Positions 1-9,638 of a stretch of DNA of 33,509 bases are shown piece after piece. Source of the DNA: Yersinia massiliensis CCUG 53443 (GTDB taxonomy: Bacteria; Pseudomonadota; Gammaproteobacteria; Enterobacterales; Enterobacteriaceae); the NCBI RefSeq assembly GCF_000312485.1, contig NZ_HE997654.1, positions 1 through 33,509 of the forward strand. Reading direction: 5' to 3'. How positions within the stretch are numbered: the stretch's first letter is position 1; every line of letters begins with the position of its first letter. The position numbers were made by a program, and so were the translations under genes. The notes beneath the pieces were generated by a model. The model was not told where the DNA came from, ran no database searches, and saw only the letters and a list, made by a program, of their open reading frames with translations.

Positions 1-77
1 GATTTTCAGCGACGTTCCGAGATTGGGTTGACTGGCTGCGCAGAGAGAGCGTGTAGCGGGTTGATTTAGACAGAATT
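1..77 (+). other. 23S-5S rRNA internal spacer (3' part)
   Basis: This stretch precedes the 5S gene and has no reading frame or other gene. It matches the expected position of the 23S-5S spacer, and the bases just before the 5S resemble those in E. coli rRNA operons. The 23S gene itself is outside the window. Confidence 0.7.
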
Positions 78-197
78 TGCCTGGCGGCCATAGCGCGGTG
101 GTCCCACCTGATCCCATGCCGAACTCAGAAGTGAAACGCCGTAGCGCCGATGGTAGTGTGGGGTCTCCCCATGCGAGAGTAGGACACTGCCAGGCAT
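78..197 (+). rRNA. rrf: 5S ribosomal RNA
   Basis: The 120-nt sequence is almost identical to E. coli 5S rRNA. It begins TGCCTGGCGGCC-like and ends CTGCCAGGCAT, so the two ends pair as helix I. The central CCGAACTCAGAAGTGAAACG block is intact. It is the last gene of an rRNA operon whose 16S and 23S genes lie to the left of the window. Two terminators follow directly. The 5S RNA forms part of the central protuberance of the 50S subunit with L5, L18 and L25. Confidence 0.97.
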
Positions 198-210
198 CAA
201 ATAAGCCGAG

Positions 211-238
211 ACCCCATGCCAAAAGCGTGGGGTTTTTG
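211..238 (+). terminator. rRNA operon terminator 1
   Basis: Positions 211-219 (ACCCCATGC) pair with 225-233 (GCGTGGGGT), with one G-T pair and a five-base loop, followed by a short T run. It lies 13 bases after the 5S gene, where rRNA operons carry a Rho-independent terminator. Confidence 0.85.
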
Positions 239-258
239 CTATGGGTCAAAGTCAAAAG

Positions 259-290
259 AAAAGCCTTCTGCACAGCAGAGGGCTTTTTTT
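259..290 (+). terminator. rRNA operon terminator 2
   Basis: AAGCCTTCTG at 261-270 pairs with CAGAGGGCTT at 276-285 (one G-T pair, five-base loop) and the T run continues to 290. It is the second of a tandem terminator pair, a usual arrangement after a strongly transcribed rRNA operon, and it shields murB from readthrough. Confidence 0.87.
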
Positions 291-376
291 ATGCCGTCAC
301 TTAAAACAAAATACAATATGAGTATTATGATCGGTTAGACTAGCGTCAGAGCTAGTTAGAATGAGTATCTAATGTA

Positions 377-1414
377 ATGTCGAATCAAAATTCTCCGCTA
401 AAACATCTCAATACTTTTGCATTATCAGCCTACGCAAGCAACGTAATCAGTGCCAATTCTGTTGATGAATTGATTAATTCATGGAGTGAGTCCACTTCTA
501 AGCATCAGCCCGTACTTTTGCTAGGTGAAGGCAGTAATGTTCTATTTATCGAAAATTATTCAGGGACAGTACTACTAAATCGTATTAAGGGTATTACTTC
601 TACTGAAGACGATATCGCTTGGCATTTGCATGTTGGGGCAGGAGAAAATTGGCACCAATTAGTATGCTATTCATTGCAAAATGGTATGCCTGGTTTAGAG
701 AACTTAGCATTGATTCCCGGCTGTGTTGGTTCCGCGCCAATCCAAAATATCGGTGCCTATGGTGTTGAACTACAAAAAGTATGCGAATACGTTGATTTGC
801 TTGATATGAAAGAAGGAACTATTCTGCGTCTTTCAGCCCAAGACTGCCAGTTCGGTTATCGAGATAGCATTTTCAAACATCAGTATGATGATGGCTATGC
901 TATTGTCGCTGTTGGTATCAAACTATTGAAGTCATGGACACCAACATTGGGCTACGGTGATTTAACCCGTATGGACCCATCAAATGTTACACCTCAAGAG
1001 ATCTTCGATTCAGTCTGTGAAATGCGCAGGAGTAAACTGCCAGACCCTACAGTGACTGGTAATGCTGGTAGTTTCTTTAAAAATCCAGTGGTGGACGCTA
1101 CTGTCGCCGAAGATATTGTAAAACGCTACCCTAATGCACCCCACTATCTGCAACTCGATGGGTCAGTAAAATTAGCGGCAGGCTGGCTGATCGATCAATG
1201 TGCACTTAAGGGATACCAGATTGGTGGGGCAGCAGTACATCAGCAACAAGCTCTGGTTCTGATCAACCTTGCTGAAGCTACAGGACAGGATGTTCTTAAT
1301 CTTGCTAGTTACATCCGCCAGCAAGTGGCCAACAAATTTTCTATCTGGTTAGAACCTGAAGTGCGCTTTATTGCAAGTGATGGTGAGGTTAATGCTGTGG
1401 AGCGCTTGTCATGA
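377..1414 (+). CDS. murB: UDP-N-acetylenolpyruvoylglucosamine reductase MurB
   Basis: The 345-residue protein (E. coli 342) is a cytosolic FAD enzyme. It reduces UDP-GlcNAc-enolpyruvate with NADPH to UDP-N-acetylmuramate, the second committed step of peptidoglycan precursor synthesis. The FAD-binding motif GEGSNVLF is at residues 50-57 and a glycine-rich segment ending NIGAYG is near 113-129. Active-site residues align with E. coli: Arg162 in YRDSIFK, proton donor Ser232 in [10 protein letters not shown], and Glu328 in LEPEVR. The stop codon overlaps the birA start by four bases (ATGA), so the two are probably translationally coupled, as in E. coli. The ATG at 377 has no strong ribosome binding site. 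The rRNA-operon-then-murB order is the conserved enterobacterial one. Confidence 0.96.
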   Translation: MSNQNSPLKHLNTFALSAYASNVISANSVDELINSWSESTSKHQPVLLLGEGSNVLFIENYSGTVLLNRIKGITSTEDDIAWHLHVGAGENWHQLVCYSLQNGMPGLENLALIPGCVGSAPIQNIGAYGVELQKVCEYVDLLDMKEGTILRLSAQDCQFGYRDSIFKHQYDDGYAIVAVGIKLLKSWTPTLGYGDLTRMDPSNVTPQEIFDSVCEMRRSKLPDPTVTGNAGSFFKNPVVDATVAEDIVKRYPNAPHYLQLDGSVKLAAGWLIDQCALKGYQIGGAAVHQQQALVLINLAEATGQDVLNLASYIRQQVANKFSIWLEPEVRFIASDGEVNAVERLS

Positions 1415-2370
1415 AAGATATAAAAATTCCTCTACGGTTGATCGGTATATTAGCAGACGGAACGTTTCACTCAGGTGAGCAATTGGGTGAAGTGTTTGGC
1501 ATGAGCCGCGCTGCGATTAACAAGCATATACAAACCATTAGAGAATGGGGGCTAGATGTTTTTACTGTCCCCGGTAAGGGTTATAGCCTACCAGCACCTA
1601 TCCAATTGCTAGATGAAAAGAAAATACTAAGCTATCTGCCGGCAGGGCAGGTGGCTGTTTTACCTGTTGTCGATTCTACAAATCAATACTTATTAGATCG
1701 TATTACCGAACTGAGATCAGGTGATGCCTGCGTTGCTGAATATCAGCATGCTGGAAGAGGTAGGCGCGGTCGTCAGTGGATATCTCCTTTTGGCGCCAAT
1801 CTCTACTTGTCCATGTTCTGGCGCTTAGAGCAAGGGCCTGCAGCAGCGATGGGGCTAAGCTTAGTTGTAGGGATTGTTATGGCTGAAGTACTGCATAAGC
1901 TGGGTGCAGGAGATGTTCGTGTTAAATGGCCAAATGATCTGTATTTAAATGATAAAAAGCTAGCTGGCATATTAGTTGAACTTACGGGTAAAACTGGTGA
2001 TGCGGCACAGTTAGTGATCGGTGCTGGTATAAATCTGACAATGCGTGAATCGACAACGAATGTTATTAGCCAAGACTGGATTAATTTACAGGAAGCCGGT
2101 GTTATTATCGACCGTAATAAATTAACGGCAGAGTTATTATCTGAACTACGGTTGGCAGTCGTAAAATTTGAGAATGAGGGACTGTCAGCGTTTATTTCAC
2201 GCTGGCGAGAAATGGATAATTATCTTGATCGTTCTGTGAAACTTATCATAGGAAATCAAGAAATATACGGAGTAGCTCGAGGGATCGATCAGCAAGGGGC
2301 ATTATTATTGGATCAGAATGGAAATATAAAGCCCTACATTGGTGGCGAAATATCTCTTCGTGGTGTCTAA
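1411..2370 (+). CDS. birA: Bifunctional biotin-protein ligase and biotin operon repressor BirA
   Basis: The 319-residue protein (E. coli 321) makes biotinyl-5'-AMP and transfers biotin to the acetyl-CoA carboxylase carrier protein. With bound biotinyl-AMP it dimerises and represses the bio operon. An N-terminal winged helix-turn-helix spans about residues 1-60 (segment [20 protein letters not shown]). The biotin and adenylate loop GRGRRGR is at 115-121, followed by the conserved KWPNDL at 172-177 and Lys183 in KKLAGIL. A C-terminal SH3-like domain follows from about residue 270. The DNA-binding domain shows this is the regulatory (group II) ligase. It is coupled to murB by a four-base overlap and ends next to coaA, which runs the other way. 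Confidence 0.96.
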   Translation: MKDIKIPLRLIGILADGTFHSGEQLGEVFGMSRAAINKHIQTIREWGLDVFTVPGKGYSLPAPIQLLDEKKILSYLPAGQVAVLPVVDSTNQYLLDRITELRSGDACVAEYQHAGRGRRGRQWISPFGANLYLSMFWRLEQGPAAAMGLSLVVGIVMAEVLHKLGAGDVRVKWPNDLYLNDKKLAGILVELTGKTGDAAQLVIGAGINLTMRESTTNVISQDWINLQEAGVIIDRNKLTAELLSELRLAVVKFENEGLSAFISRWREMDNYLDRSVKLIIGNQEIYGVARGIDQQGALLLDQNGNIKPYIGGEISLRGV

Positions 2371-2381
2371 TGGAATTCTAT

Positions 2382-2416
2382 GCGGGTAGTCATTGCTACC
2401 CGCTACTTATTATTTT
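2382..2416 (+). terminator. Terminator after birA, between convergent birA and coaA
   Basis: GCGGGTAG at 2382-2389 pairs perfectly with CTACCCGC at 2396-2403, with a six-base loop, followed by a T-rich stretch (TACTTATTATTTT). It sits 11 bases after the birA stop and overlaps the coaA stop. The T-rich tail is on the birA side, so it should work best for birA. Confidence 0.65.
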
Positions 2417-3360
2417 CTCAAACGAACATTTTCAACGGCATGATTGGCACTTTTGGTCATTATTAGACTGGCTCGCTCACGTGTGGGTAAAATATTTTGT
2501 TTTAAATTCAATCCATTAATCTCTTTCCATAACTGCGTCGCAATTTTAACCGCCTCAGTTTCTGGCAGCTTCGCATAATTATGGAAGTAAGAATCAGGAT
2601 TAGAAAATGCACCCTGTCTAAATTTAAGGAATCGATTAATATACCAGCTTTGAAGTAAATCCTCAGGTGCATCGACATATATAGAGAAATCTACAAAGTC
2701 TGAAACAAATACATGATGGGGATCATGAGGATAATCCATCCCACTTTGTAGAACATTCAAACCTTCTAGTATTAGAATGTCTGGTTGCTTAATAAGTTTA
2801 TTACCGTCAGGAACGACATCATATATTAAATGAGAATAAACGGGCGCGGTAACATGATCAGCCCCTGATTTAACTTCTGAGACAAATTTCACCAAACTAT
2901 GCATATCATAGGATTGTGGAAATCCTTTTTTCTTCATCAAACCGCGCTCATTAAGCACCTTATTCGGATAAAGAAAACCATCTGTCGTGATGAGTTCGAC
3001 ACTACGATGTTCCGGCCAGCGGCTCAGCAATGCTTGGAGTAAGCGGGCTGTGGTACTTTTGCCCACGGCTACACTTCCCGCAATCCCAATGACATAGGGA
3101 ATACGCTGACCATCCGTACCAAGAAATTGCTCTAGAACAGCCTGACGACGCAGATTAGAGCTGATATAAAAGTTAAGTAGCCGTGAGAGTGGCAGATATA
3201 TCTGTGCCACTTCATCTAAAGAAAGATCTTCGTTAATCCCTTTGAGTTTAACGATTTCTTCTTCAGTTAGAGTTAATGGTACCGAGTCGCGCAGGGCTGC
3301 CCACTGAGTACGATCGAACTGTAGATAAGGCGTCGCTAACGATTGATCTCTTTTTGTCAT
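2410..3360 (-). CDS. coaA: Type I pantothenate kinase CoaA
   Basis: The 316-residue protein is the same length as E. coli CoaA. It phosphorylates pantothenate to 4'-phosphopantothenate, the rate-controlling step of CoA synthesis, and is feedback-inhibited by CoA. The P-loop [12 protein letters not shown] is at 92-103 with Lys101 and the CoA/ATP contact Arg106. The conserved [24 protein letters not shown] and [13 protein letters not shown] segments follow, and the C-terminus [13 protein letters not shown] and [12 protein letters not shown] match the family. I chose the ATG at 3360 because the protein then starts at [15 protein letters not shown], matching E. coli MSIKEQTLMTPYLQF. The frame stays open upstream to 3465 (351 residues), but that part is not family-like. 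No strong ribosome binding site is visible for either start. Confidence 0.95.
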   Translation of the reverse strand: MTKRDQSLATPYLQFDRTQWAALRDSVPLTLTEEEIVKLKGINEDLSLDEVAQIYLPLSRLLNFYISSNLRRQAVLEQFLGTDGQRIPYVIGIAGSVAVGKSTTARLLQALLSRWPEHRSVELITTDGFLYPNKVLNERGLMKKKGFPQSYDMHSLVKFVSEVKSGADHVTAPVYSHLIYDVVPDGNKLIKQPDILILEGLNVLQSGMDYPHDPHHVFVSDFVDFSIYVDAPEDLLQSWYINRFLKFRQGAFSNPDSYFHNYAKLPETEAVKIATQLWKEINGLNLKQNILPTRERASLIMTKSANHAVENVRLRK

Positions 3361-3568
3361 AAGCCAAATTCTGCCTGTTAACGCAGTTGGACAAGGCGCT
3401 GGACGCCAACTCCAGATAAGAAACAAGCTGCATATTATAGGCAGCTTGCTCTTTGGCGTAGACATTTTTGTACTTTGCGAGTGATTTCTTTGAAGTGTGT
3501 TGCTATTCCAGCTAGCGAGAAGGAATTCTCATATGTCATTGCCTTTTTACTCATGTCAGCCATTATTC

Positions 3569-4120
3569 TTAGCTGGCTTGCGTTGTATGTAATTGATTAA
3601 CAGTAAATAACCGCTTGAAGTAAATTGCTGTCGGATGATAATTACCATCCGGTGAACAGGCATAATCAGGGATCTTTCCCATGCAAAAATAACCTTGTGC
3701 ACGATAGAATGATTCTGCAGGAGAACCTGCTTGGGTATCCAGATATAGCAATCCACGACGTAACTGAACGGCAACACTCTCCATTTCTATAATCAATTTA
3801 TGGCCAATACCGGTACGTTGACTGCGACTATGTACTAGTAGCTTTTGTACTTCAGCACGATTTAAGCCATTCGACTTTTGGCAAAGATCTAATTGAATAG
3901 TACCTGTAACGCCTATCTCATCGCGGGCTATCCACAACAGCAACGTCCCTTTAGCGATAGCGGGACGTAGACTATGAAAATAGTTTTCAGCTTCTTCCTG
4001 CGAAAGAGCACGAGTGTTGTAGCCGATTGAAGCGCCATGGGAAACAGCATCGATTAATAATTTTGCAAGTTCGCTCTGGTAAATAGGCAATGTGGCCGCG
4101 TTAAGTAGAACTATCTTCAT
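3569..4120 (-). CDS. GNAT acetyltransferase resembling tabtoxin-resistance protein (TTR)
   Basis: The 183-residue protein belongs to the GCN5-related N-acetyltransferases. The acetyl-CoA pyrophosphate-binding motif is the segment SQRTGIGHKL near residues 122-131, a variant of R/Q-x-x-G-x-G/A. It is preceded by a beta strand (AEVQKLLV) and followed by motif B (LDTQAGSPAESFYRAQGY). From memory, the C-terminal half closely resembles the Pseudomonas syringae tabtoxin-resistance acetyltransferase: LCQK-NGLNRAEVQKL, RGLL-LDT-AGS-AE-FY and the ending HPTAIYFK are shared. The substrate here is unknown; tabtoxinine-beta-lactam or a similar amino compound is only a hint. I chose the ATG at 4120, preceded by GAGAGG at a good distance; the frame continues upstream to 4276 without family-like sequence. 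E. coli has no gene at this position, so it is a lineage-specific insertion. Confidence 0.82.
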   Translation of the reverse strand: MKIVLLNAATLPIYQSELAKLLIDAVSHGASIGYNTRALSQEEAENYFHSLRPAIAKGTLLLWIARDEIGVTGTIQLDLCQKSNGLNRAEVQKLLVHSRSQRTGIGHKLIIEMESVAVQLRRGLLYLDTQAGSPAESFYRAQGYFCMGKIPDYACSPDGNYHPTAIYFKRLFTVNQLHTTQAS

Positions 4121-4444
4121 GCTAAAGCCTCTCAAAAAACAATAGCTAACATATTTATACTTAAGCAATAAGCGAGCCAAATATTTTGCGGCGCAAATAT
4201 CCAGCATAGCGTAATGATTTTTAGAGAGGCGCACTGTTTTGGGGCGATGTGCTCTACTTTGGGATGCTATTTCCATCTGTGATGAAAATTAAGCAGGTTA
4301 AAGTAGTGGGTGCAAATCGAACGGTTTGTGGTCAATAATACTACTAACACTTAAAAAATGGCCATTTTGTGAGCGAAAGAGTGACTTGTGCAATTTTTTT
4401 GTTGCATCATAGGCCAGCTCTACCTAGAATGCGCAGCACTTGAT
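4121..4444. other. Divergent intergenic region between the acetyltransferase and the tRNA-tufB operon
   Basis: These 324 bases hold the acetyltransferase ribosome binding site (-), an A/T-rich stretch, and the tRNA operon promoter near 4402-4430 (+). I see no further gene. The upstream T run at 4394-4400 could form part of an UP-like element for the tRNA promoter. Confidence 0.6.
4402..4430 (+). promoter_or_regulatory. Promoter of the tRNA-tufB operon
   Basis: A -35 box TTGCAT (4402-4407) and a -10 box TAGAAT (4425-4430) are 17 bases apart, and the first tRNA starts 14 bases downstream. The GCGC bases right after the -10 are the GC-rich discriminator typical of stringently controlled tRNA promoters. 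The same box sequences are, as I recall, used by the E. coli thrU promoter. Confidence 0.82.
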
Positions 4445-4520
<76 letters not shown>

Positions 4521-4538
4521 TTCAAGTACTAACAATTA

Positions 4539-4623
<85 letters not shown>

Positions 4624-4630
4624 TATTTAA

Positions 4631-4680
4631 CCTTGAGTCTCAGGGTGATTCAAAAGAATGAACCCTATACACACTCAAGG
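4631..4680 (+). other. Nested long hairpin in the tRNA-Tyr / tRNA-Gly spacer
   Basis: CCTTGAGT (4631-4638) pairs perfectly with ACTCAAGG (4673-4680). Inside, AGGGT (4642-4646) pairs with ACCCT (4662-4666) and GATTC with GAAT(C/G) around an AAAA loop. The structure directly follows the CCA end of tRNA-Tyr in a 145-base spacer and is a plausible processing signal in the precursor. A second, short palindrome follows at 4681-4697. Confidence 0.55.
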
Positions 4681-4768
4681 CGAAAGCTAAGCTTTCGATG
4701 AAGAGTGAAGTGGCCAAGCCCTTCCTTTCAGGTTCTGCAGATTAAGTCAGGTAGCCGAGTTCTAAGAT

Positions 4769-4843
<75 letters not shown>

Positions 4844-4849
4844 AGATGT

Positions 4850-4923
4850 GCTGATATGGCTCAGTTGGTAGAGCAGCCCTAGCAAGGGTAAGGTCGGCAG
4901 TTCAGATATGCCTATCAGCACCA
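4850..4923 (+). pseudogene. thrT: Degenerate tRNA-Thr-like gene at the thrT position
   Basis: In E. coli this position holds tRNA-Thr(GGT), thrT, 76 nt. Here the element is 74 nt. The acceptor stem (GCTGATA with TATCAGC), D arm and CCA end match thrT. The anticodon arm reads GCCCTAGCAAGGGT: it can form only a 4-bp stem with a six-base loop, or 5 bp with four bases, and no GGT anticodon is present. The T stem is rewritten as GGCA with TGCC, and the T loop TTCAGAT lacks the conserved A58. It therefore cannot work as a normal threonine tRNA. Its folded ends may still serve in processing of the tRNA-tufB transcript. I infer that another tRNA-Thr(GGT) gene exists elsewhere. A sequencing error is possible but would have to affect several separate sites. 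Confidence 0.75.
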
Positions 4924-5000
4924 TTTCTCATTTTCTCGTTCCCCTGATTTTTCTTTCTGTGTTATGGATTCATCAAGCATGCGCTTGGTTGATGTGGTGA

Positions 5001-6218
<1,218 letters not shown>

Positions 6219-6238
6219 GATTTGACGCGACATGCGAT

Positions 6239-6265
6239 AAAAGGGCATCATTTGATGCCCTTTTT
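6239..6265 (+). terminator. tufB terminator
   Basis: AAAAGGGCATC (6239-6249) pairs with GATGCCCTTTT (6254-6264) around an ATTT loop and ends in a T run. It is a strong Rho-independent terminator closing the tRNA-tufB operon, 20 bases after the tufB stop. Confidence 0.92.
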
Positions 6266-6398
6266 CTACGTTGTCATACTAGAACCTATCTCATCAGTAG
6301 TTTTTTATCATAATTACCGGTGAGATGGGCTCTGGAAGTACAGCGAATAGTGCTGAATGGTGCCGATAAGAGAATCATTAGAGCATCCTTCGGCTTGG

Positions 6399-6421
6399 TT
6401 TGCTTTGCGATGCGAAGCAAA
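6399..6421 (+). other. Hairpin in the secE 5' leader
   Basis: TTTGCTTTGC (6399-6408) pairs with GCGAAGCAAA (6412-6421) with one T-G pair and a three-base loop GAT, giving a 10-bp stem. It ends about 35 bases before the secE start. No long T run follows, so it is not a full terminator. It may influence message stability or act as a weak attenuator. Confidence 0.5.
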
Positions 6422-6456
6422 GTTGTTTGTTCTGAATCATAGTGACAGGTTGGTTT

Positions 6457-6840
6457 ATGAGTGCGAATACCGAGGCTCCAGGGAGCGGACGCGGCCTGGA
6501 AACGGCTAAATGGCTAATCGTTGCTGTATTATTAGTTGCAGCTATCGTTGGAAATTATTATTACCGTGATTTCAGCTTGCCGCTGCGTGCGTTGGCAGTT
6601 GTAGTTATTATCGCTGTTGCCGGTGCTGTTGCACTGATGACGGCAAAAGGTAAAGCCACTGTAGCGTTTGCTCGTGAAGCGCGCACAGAAGTACGTAAAG
6701 TGATTTGGCCTACCCGTCAGGAAACGCTGCACACAACATTAATCGTTGCTGCGGTAACTGCTGTAATGTCACTGATTCTATGGGGGCTAGATGGTATTCT
6801 GGTCCGCTTGGTATCGTTTATTACTGGCCTGAGGTTCTAA
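6457..6840 (+). CDS. secE: Protein translocase subunit SecE
   Basis: The 127-residue inner-membrane protein, same length as in E. coli, clamps SecY in the SecYEG channel. Three transmembrane segments are visible: about 18-36 ([18 protein letters not shown]), 44-63 and 92-115. The cytoplasmic amphipathic region with the signature [18 protein letters not shown] lies between segments 2 and 3 and is followed by [20 protein letters not shown] chose the ATG at 6457, giving [15 protein letters not shown], which matches E. coli; it is preceded by GACAGGT. An in-frame ATG at 6442 would add five residues and has no support. secE-nusG is the standard pair, separated here by one base. Confidence 0.95.
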   Translation: MSANTEAPGSGRGLETAKWLIVAVLLVAAIVGNYYYRDFSLPLRALAVVVIIAVAGAVALMTAKGKATVAFAREARTEVRKVIWPTRQETLHTTLIVAAVTAVMSLILWGLDGILVRLVSFITGLRF

Positions 6841-6841
6841 G

Positions 6842-7387
6842 ATGTCTGAAGCACCAAAAAAGCGTTGGTACGTCGTTCAGGCGTTTTCCGGTTTTGAAGG
6901 CCGTGTAGCTCAATCGCTGCGCGAGCACATCAAGTTACATGACATGGAAGAGCTATTTGGCGAAGTCATGGTTCCAACGGAAGAAGTCGTCGAGATTCGT
7001 GGTGGTCAACGCCGCAAAAGTGAACGCAAATTCTTCCCAGGCTATGTACTGGTCCAGATGGTGATGAACGATGCCAGCTGGCACTTAGTGCGTAGTGTGC
7101 CACGTGTCATGGGCTTTATCGGTGGTACATCCGATCGCCCTGCACCAATCAGCGATAAAGAAGTTGATGCGATCATGAATCGTCTTCAGCAAGTGGGTGA
7201 TAAGCCTCGTCCTAAAACGCTGTTTGAGCCAGGTGAGCTGGTACGTGTTAGCGATGGTCCGTTTGCTGACTTTAACGGTGTTGTTGAAGAAGTCGACTAT
7301 GAAAAGAGCCGCTTAAAAGTGTCTGTTTCCATTTTTGGTCGTGCAACACCGGTTGAACTTGATTTCAGTCAAGTAGAAAAAGGCTGA
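6842..7387 (+). CDS. nusG: Transcription termination/antitermination factor NusG
   Basis: The 181-residue protein, the family's standard length, binds RNA polymerase at the beta' clamp helices. It increases elongation rate, links RNA polymerase to Rho, and to ribosomal protein S10 for transcription-translation coupling and rRNA antitermination. The N-terminal NGN domain runs from [14 protein letters not shown] through [10 protein letters not shown] to about residue 115. The C-terminal KOW domain has the segment [20 protein letters not shown] near 127-146. It starts one base after the secE stop, so the two genes are very likely cotranslated. NusG, SecE, L11 and RNA polymerase subunits in one cluster is the conserved bacterial arrangement. 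Confidence 0.97.
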   Translation: MSEAPKKRWYVVQAFSGFEGRVAQSLREHIKLHDMEELFGEVMVPTEEVVEIRGGQRRKSERKFFPGYVLVQMVMNDASWHLVRSVPRVMGFIGGTSDRPAPISDKEVDAIMNRLQQVGDKPRPKTLFEPGELVRVSDGPFADFNGVVEEVDYEKSRLKVSVSIFGRATPVELDFSQVEKG

Positions 7388-7419
7388 TTCATTTTTCGGC
7401 AGTGGTTGAAATTTGAGTC

Positions 7420-7448
7420 TTGTCTTAGGCGCGAAATTACAATATAAT
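7420..7448 (+). promoter_or_regulatory. Promoter of the rplK-rplA operon (PL11)
   Basis: A -35 box TTGTCT (7420-7425) and a consensus -10 box TATAAT (7443-7448) are 17 bases apart. The start would fall near 7455 in a GC-rich stretch (CGCGCC), giving a leader of about 120 bases before rplK. The -10 lies inside the loop of the terminator-like repeat at 7427-7457. Confidence 0.75.
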
Positions 7449-7461
7449 CTCGCGCCTTTTG
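7427..7461 (+). terminator. nusG terminator overlapping the L11 promoter
   Basis: AGGCGCGA (7427-7434) pairs perfectly with TCGCGCCT (7450-7457), followed by TTT and then GTTTTT. The loop is 15 bases and contains the -10 box of the next promoter. Transcripts reading through from secE-nusG can form the hairpin; those starting at the internal promoter contain only its 3' arm. Confidence 0.65.
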
Positions 7462-7530
7462 TTTTTATATGTCTTGCTTTTGTCATCCGTGGCAACTTAT
7501 TTCATAGTAAATAATAGCGAGGCAAAACAC

Positions 7531-7559
7531 GGGGAGCCTCAAACGAGGCGATACTACCC
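7531..7559 (+). promoter_or_regulatory. Predicted L1-binding operator in the rplK leader mRNA
   Basis: GCCTC (7536-7540) and GAGGC (7545-7549) form a stem with an AAAC loop. The flanking GGG (7531-7534) and ACCC (7556-7559) extend it across an asymmetric internal loop, just upstream of the rplK ribosome binding site. L1 represses the L11-L1 operon in E. coli by binding a leader site of this shape that mimics its 23S rRNA site. The assignment is by position and shape. Confidence 0.6.
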
Positions 7560-7577
7560 AAATCGAGGAAATCGTAA

Positions 7578-8006
<429 letters not shown>

Positions 8007-8009
8007 TAA

Positions 8010-8714
<705 letters not shown>

Positions 8715-8734
8715 TCACTAATTGCTTTTATCGC

Positions 8735-8763
8735 TTTACGTGGGCGTAAGGTTTGTCTAGAAT
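8735..8763 (+). promoter_or_regulatory. Promoter of the rplJ-rplL-rpoB-rpoC operon (PL10)
   Basis: A -35 box TTTACG (8735-8740) and a -10 box TAGAAT (8758-8763) are 17 bases apart, in the 352-base gap between rplA and rplJ. The spacer carries TGGGCGTAA (8741-8749), which pairs perfectly with TTACGCCCA (8765-8773) just downstream of the -10. The main promoter of the L10 operon is in this gap in E. coli. Confidence 0.78.
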
Positions 8764-8845
8764 TTTACGCCCATGCTTCTGTTGAAGGTGTTTTTCTCAG
8801 CAGAAAACAGAATTTTTCGGTTGGAGCTTGGCCTTATCCAAGCCT

Positions 8846-8897
8846 CCGTCCAAGACCGCAGGTGTTCCGCAAAGAACTTAATTTCCTGCGTAGACGG
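8846..8897 (+). ncRNA. L10 leader: autoregulatory mRNA structure
   Basis: CCGTC (8846-8850) pairs with GACGG (8893-8897), and CGCAGG (8857-8862) pairs with CCTGCG (8885-8890). The unpaired stretch between the two helices on the 5' side is the kink-turn-like element of the L10 leader family. The L10-(L7/L12)4 complex binds this site and represses rplJ and rplL translation. It lies 169 bases before rplJ. The rest of the rplA-rplJ gap (8898-9060) has no gene and holds long-range leader sequence. Confidence 0.8.
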
Positions 8898-9066
8898 TGA
8901 CAGAACCTAAAGAAATTTTTTCGTTTTTTTTATAAAGAATTGAAAAGAATAGTCTTTGCTGGATTCTGCTCACCGTGTTTCAACGCCCATTCACTGCATT
9001 TTGTGGTGCTTTGGGTGACGTGAGTTCCGGGGAATAACTCCCCGGTTAATCCAGGAGCAAGAACTA

Positions 9067-9570
9067 ATGGCACTAAATCTTCAAGGCAAACAAGCGATTG
9101 TTGCTGAAGTTAAAGAAGTAGCCAAAGGTGCGCTGTCTGCGGTTGTTGCGGATTCTCGTGGCGTTACCGTTGATAAAATGACTGAACTGCGTAAAGCAGG
9201 TCGTGAAGCAGGCGTTCACATGCAAGTTGTTCGTAACACCTTGCTGCGTCGCATTGTTGAAGGCACTCCATTCGAATGCCTGAAAGACACGTTTGTTGGT
9301 CCAACCTTGATTGCATTCTCTACTGAGCACCCGGGCGCAGCTGCTCGTTTGTTCAAAGCATTTGCTAAAGATAATGCAAAATTTGAGGTTAAAGCAGCAG
9401 CCTTTGAAGGCGAGTTAATCCCTGCGGCTCAAATCGACCGCCTGGCAACTCTGCCGACCTACGAAGAAGCAATCGCACGTCTGATGGGAACCATGAAAGA
9501 AGCCGCTGCTGGCAAATTGGTTCGTACACTGGCTGCGCTGCGTGACCAGAAAGAAGCTGAAGCGGCATAA
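9067..9570 (+). CDS. rplJ: 50S ribosomal protein L10
   Basis: The 167-residue protein (E. coli 165) anchors the L7/L12 dimers to the 50S stalk base beside L11. The complex with L7/L12 also represses this operon through the leader upstream. The N-terminal RNA-binding domain includes [16 protein letters not shown] and [14 protein letters not shown] (about 28-64). The C-terminal helix that binds L7/L12 ends in [18 protein letters not shown]. The ATG at 9067 is preceded by CCAGGAG. The antisense frames here are shadows of the strongly biased codons. Confidence 0.97.
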   Translation: MALNLQGKQAIVAEVKEVAKGALSAVVADSRGVTVDKMTELRKAGREAGVHMQVVRNTLLRRIVEGTPFECLKDTFVGPTLIAFSTEHPGAAARLFKAFAKDNAKFEVKAAAFEGELIPAAQIDRLATLPTYEEAIARLMGTMKEAAAGKLVRTLAALRDQKEAEAA

Positions 9571-9638
9571 TTGCCCTCACTTTTTTAGTCATTGCTTTTT
9601 AACGTATTAACTATTTCTGTATTTTAGGAACACTTGTT

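Noticed and set aside
77..304. 75-codon frame across the 5S gene and terminators
   Set aside because: It lies on the 5S rRNA and its terminators and has no ribosome binding site or protein-like sequence.
3361..3465. 35-residue N-terminal extension of CoaA
   Set aside because: It is not found in E. coli CoaA and has no ribosome binding site. The start at 3360 gives the exact family length.
4121..4276. 52-residue extension of the acetyltransferase
   Set aside because: The ATG at 4120 has a GAGAGG ribosome binding site, and the extension is not GNAT-like.
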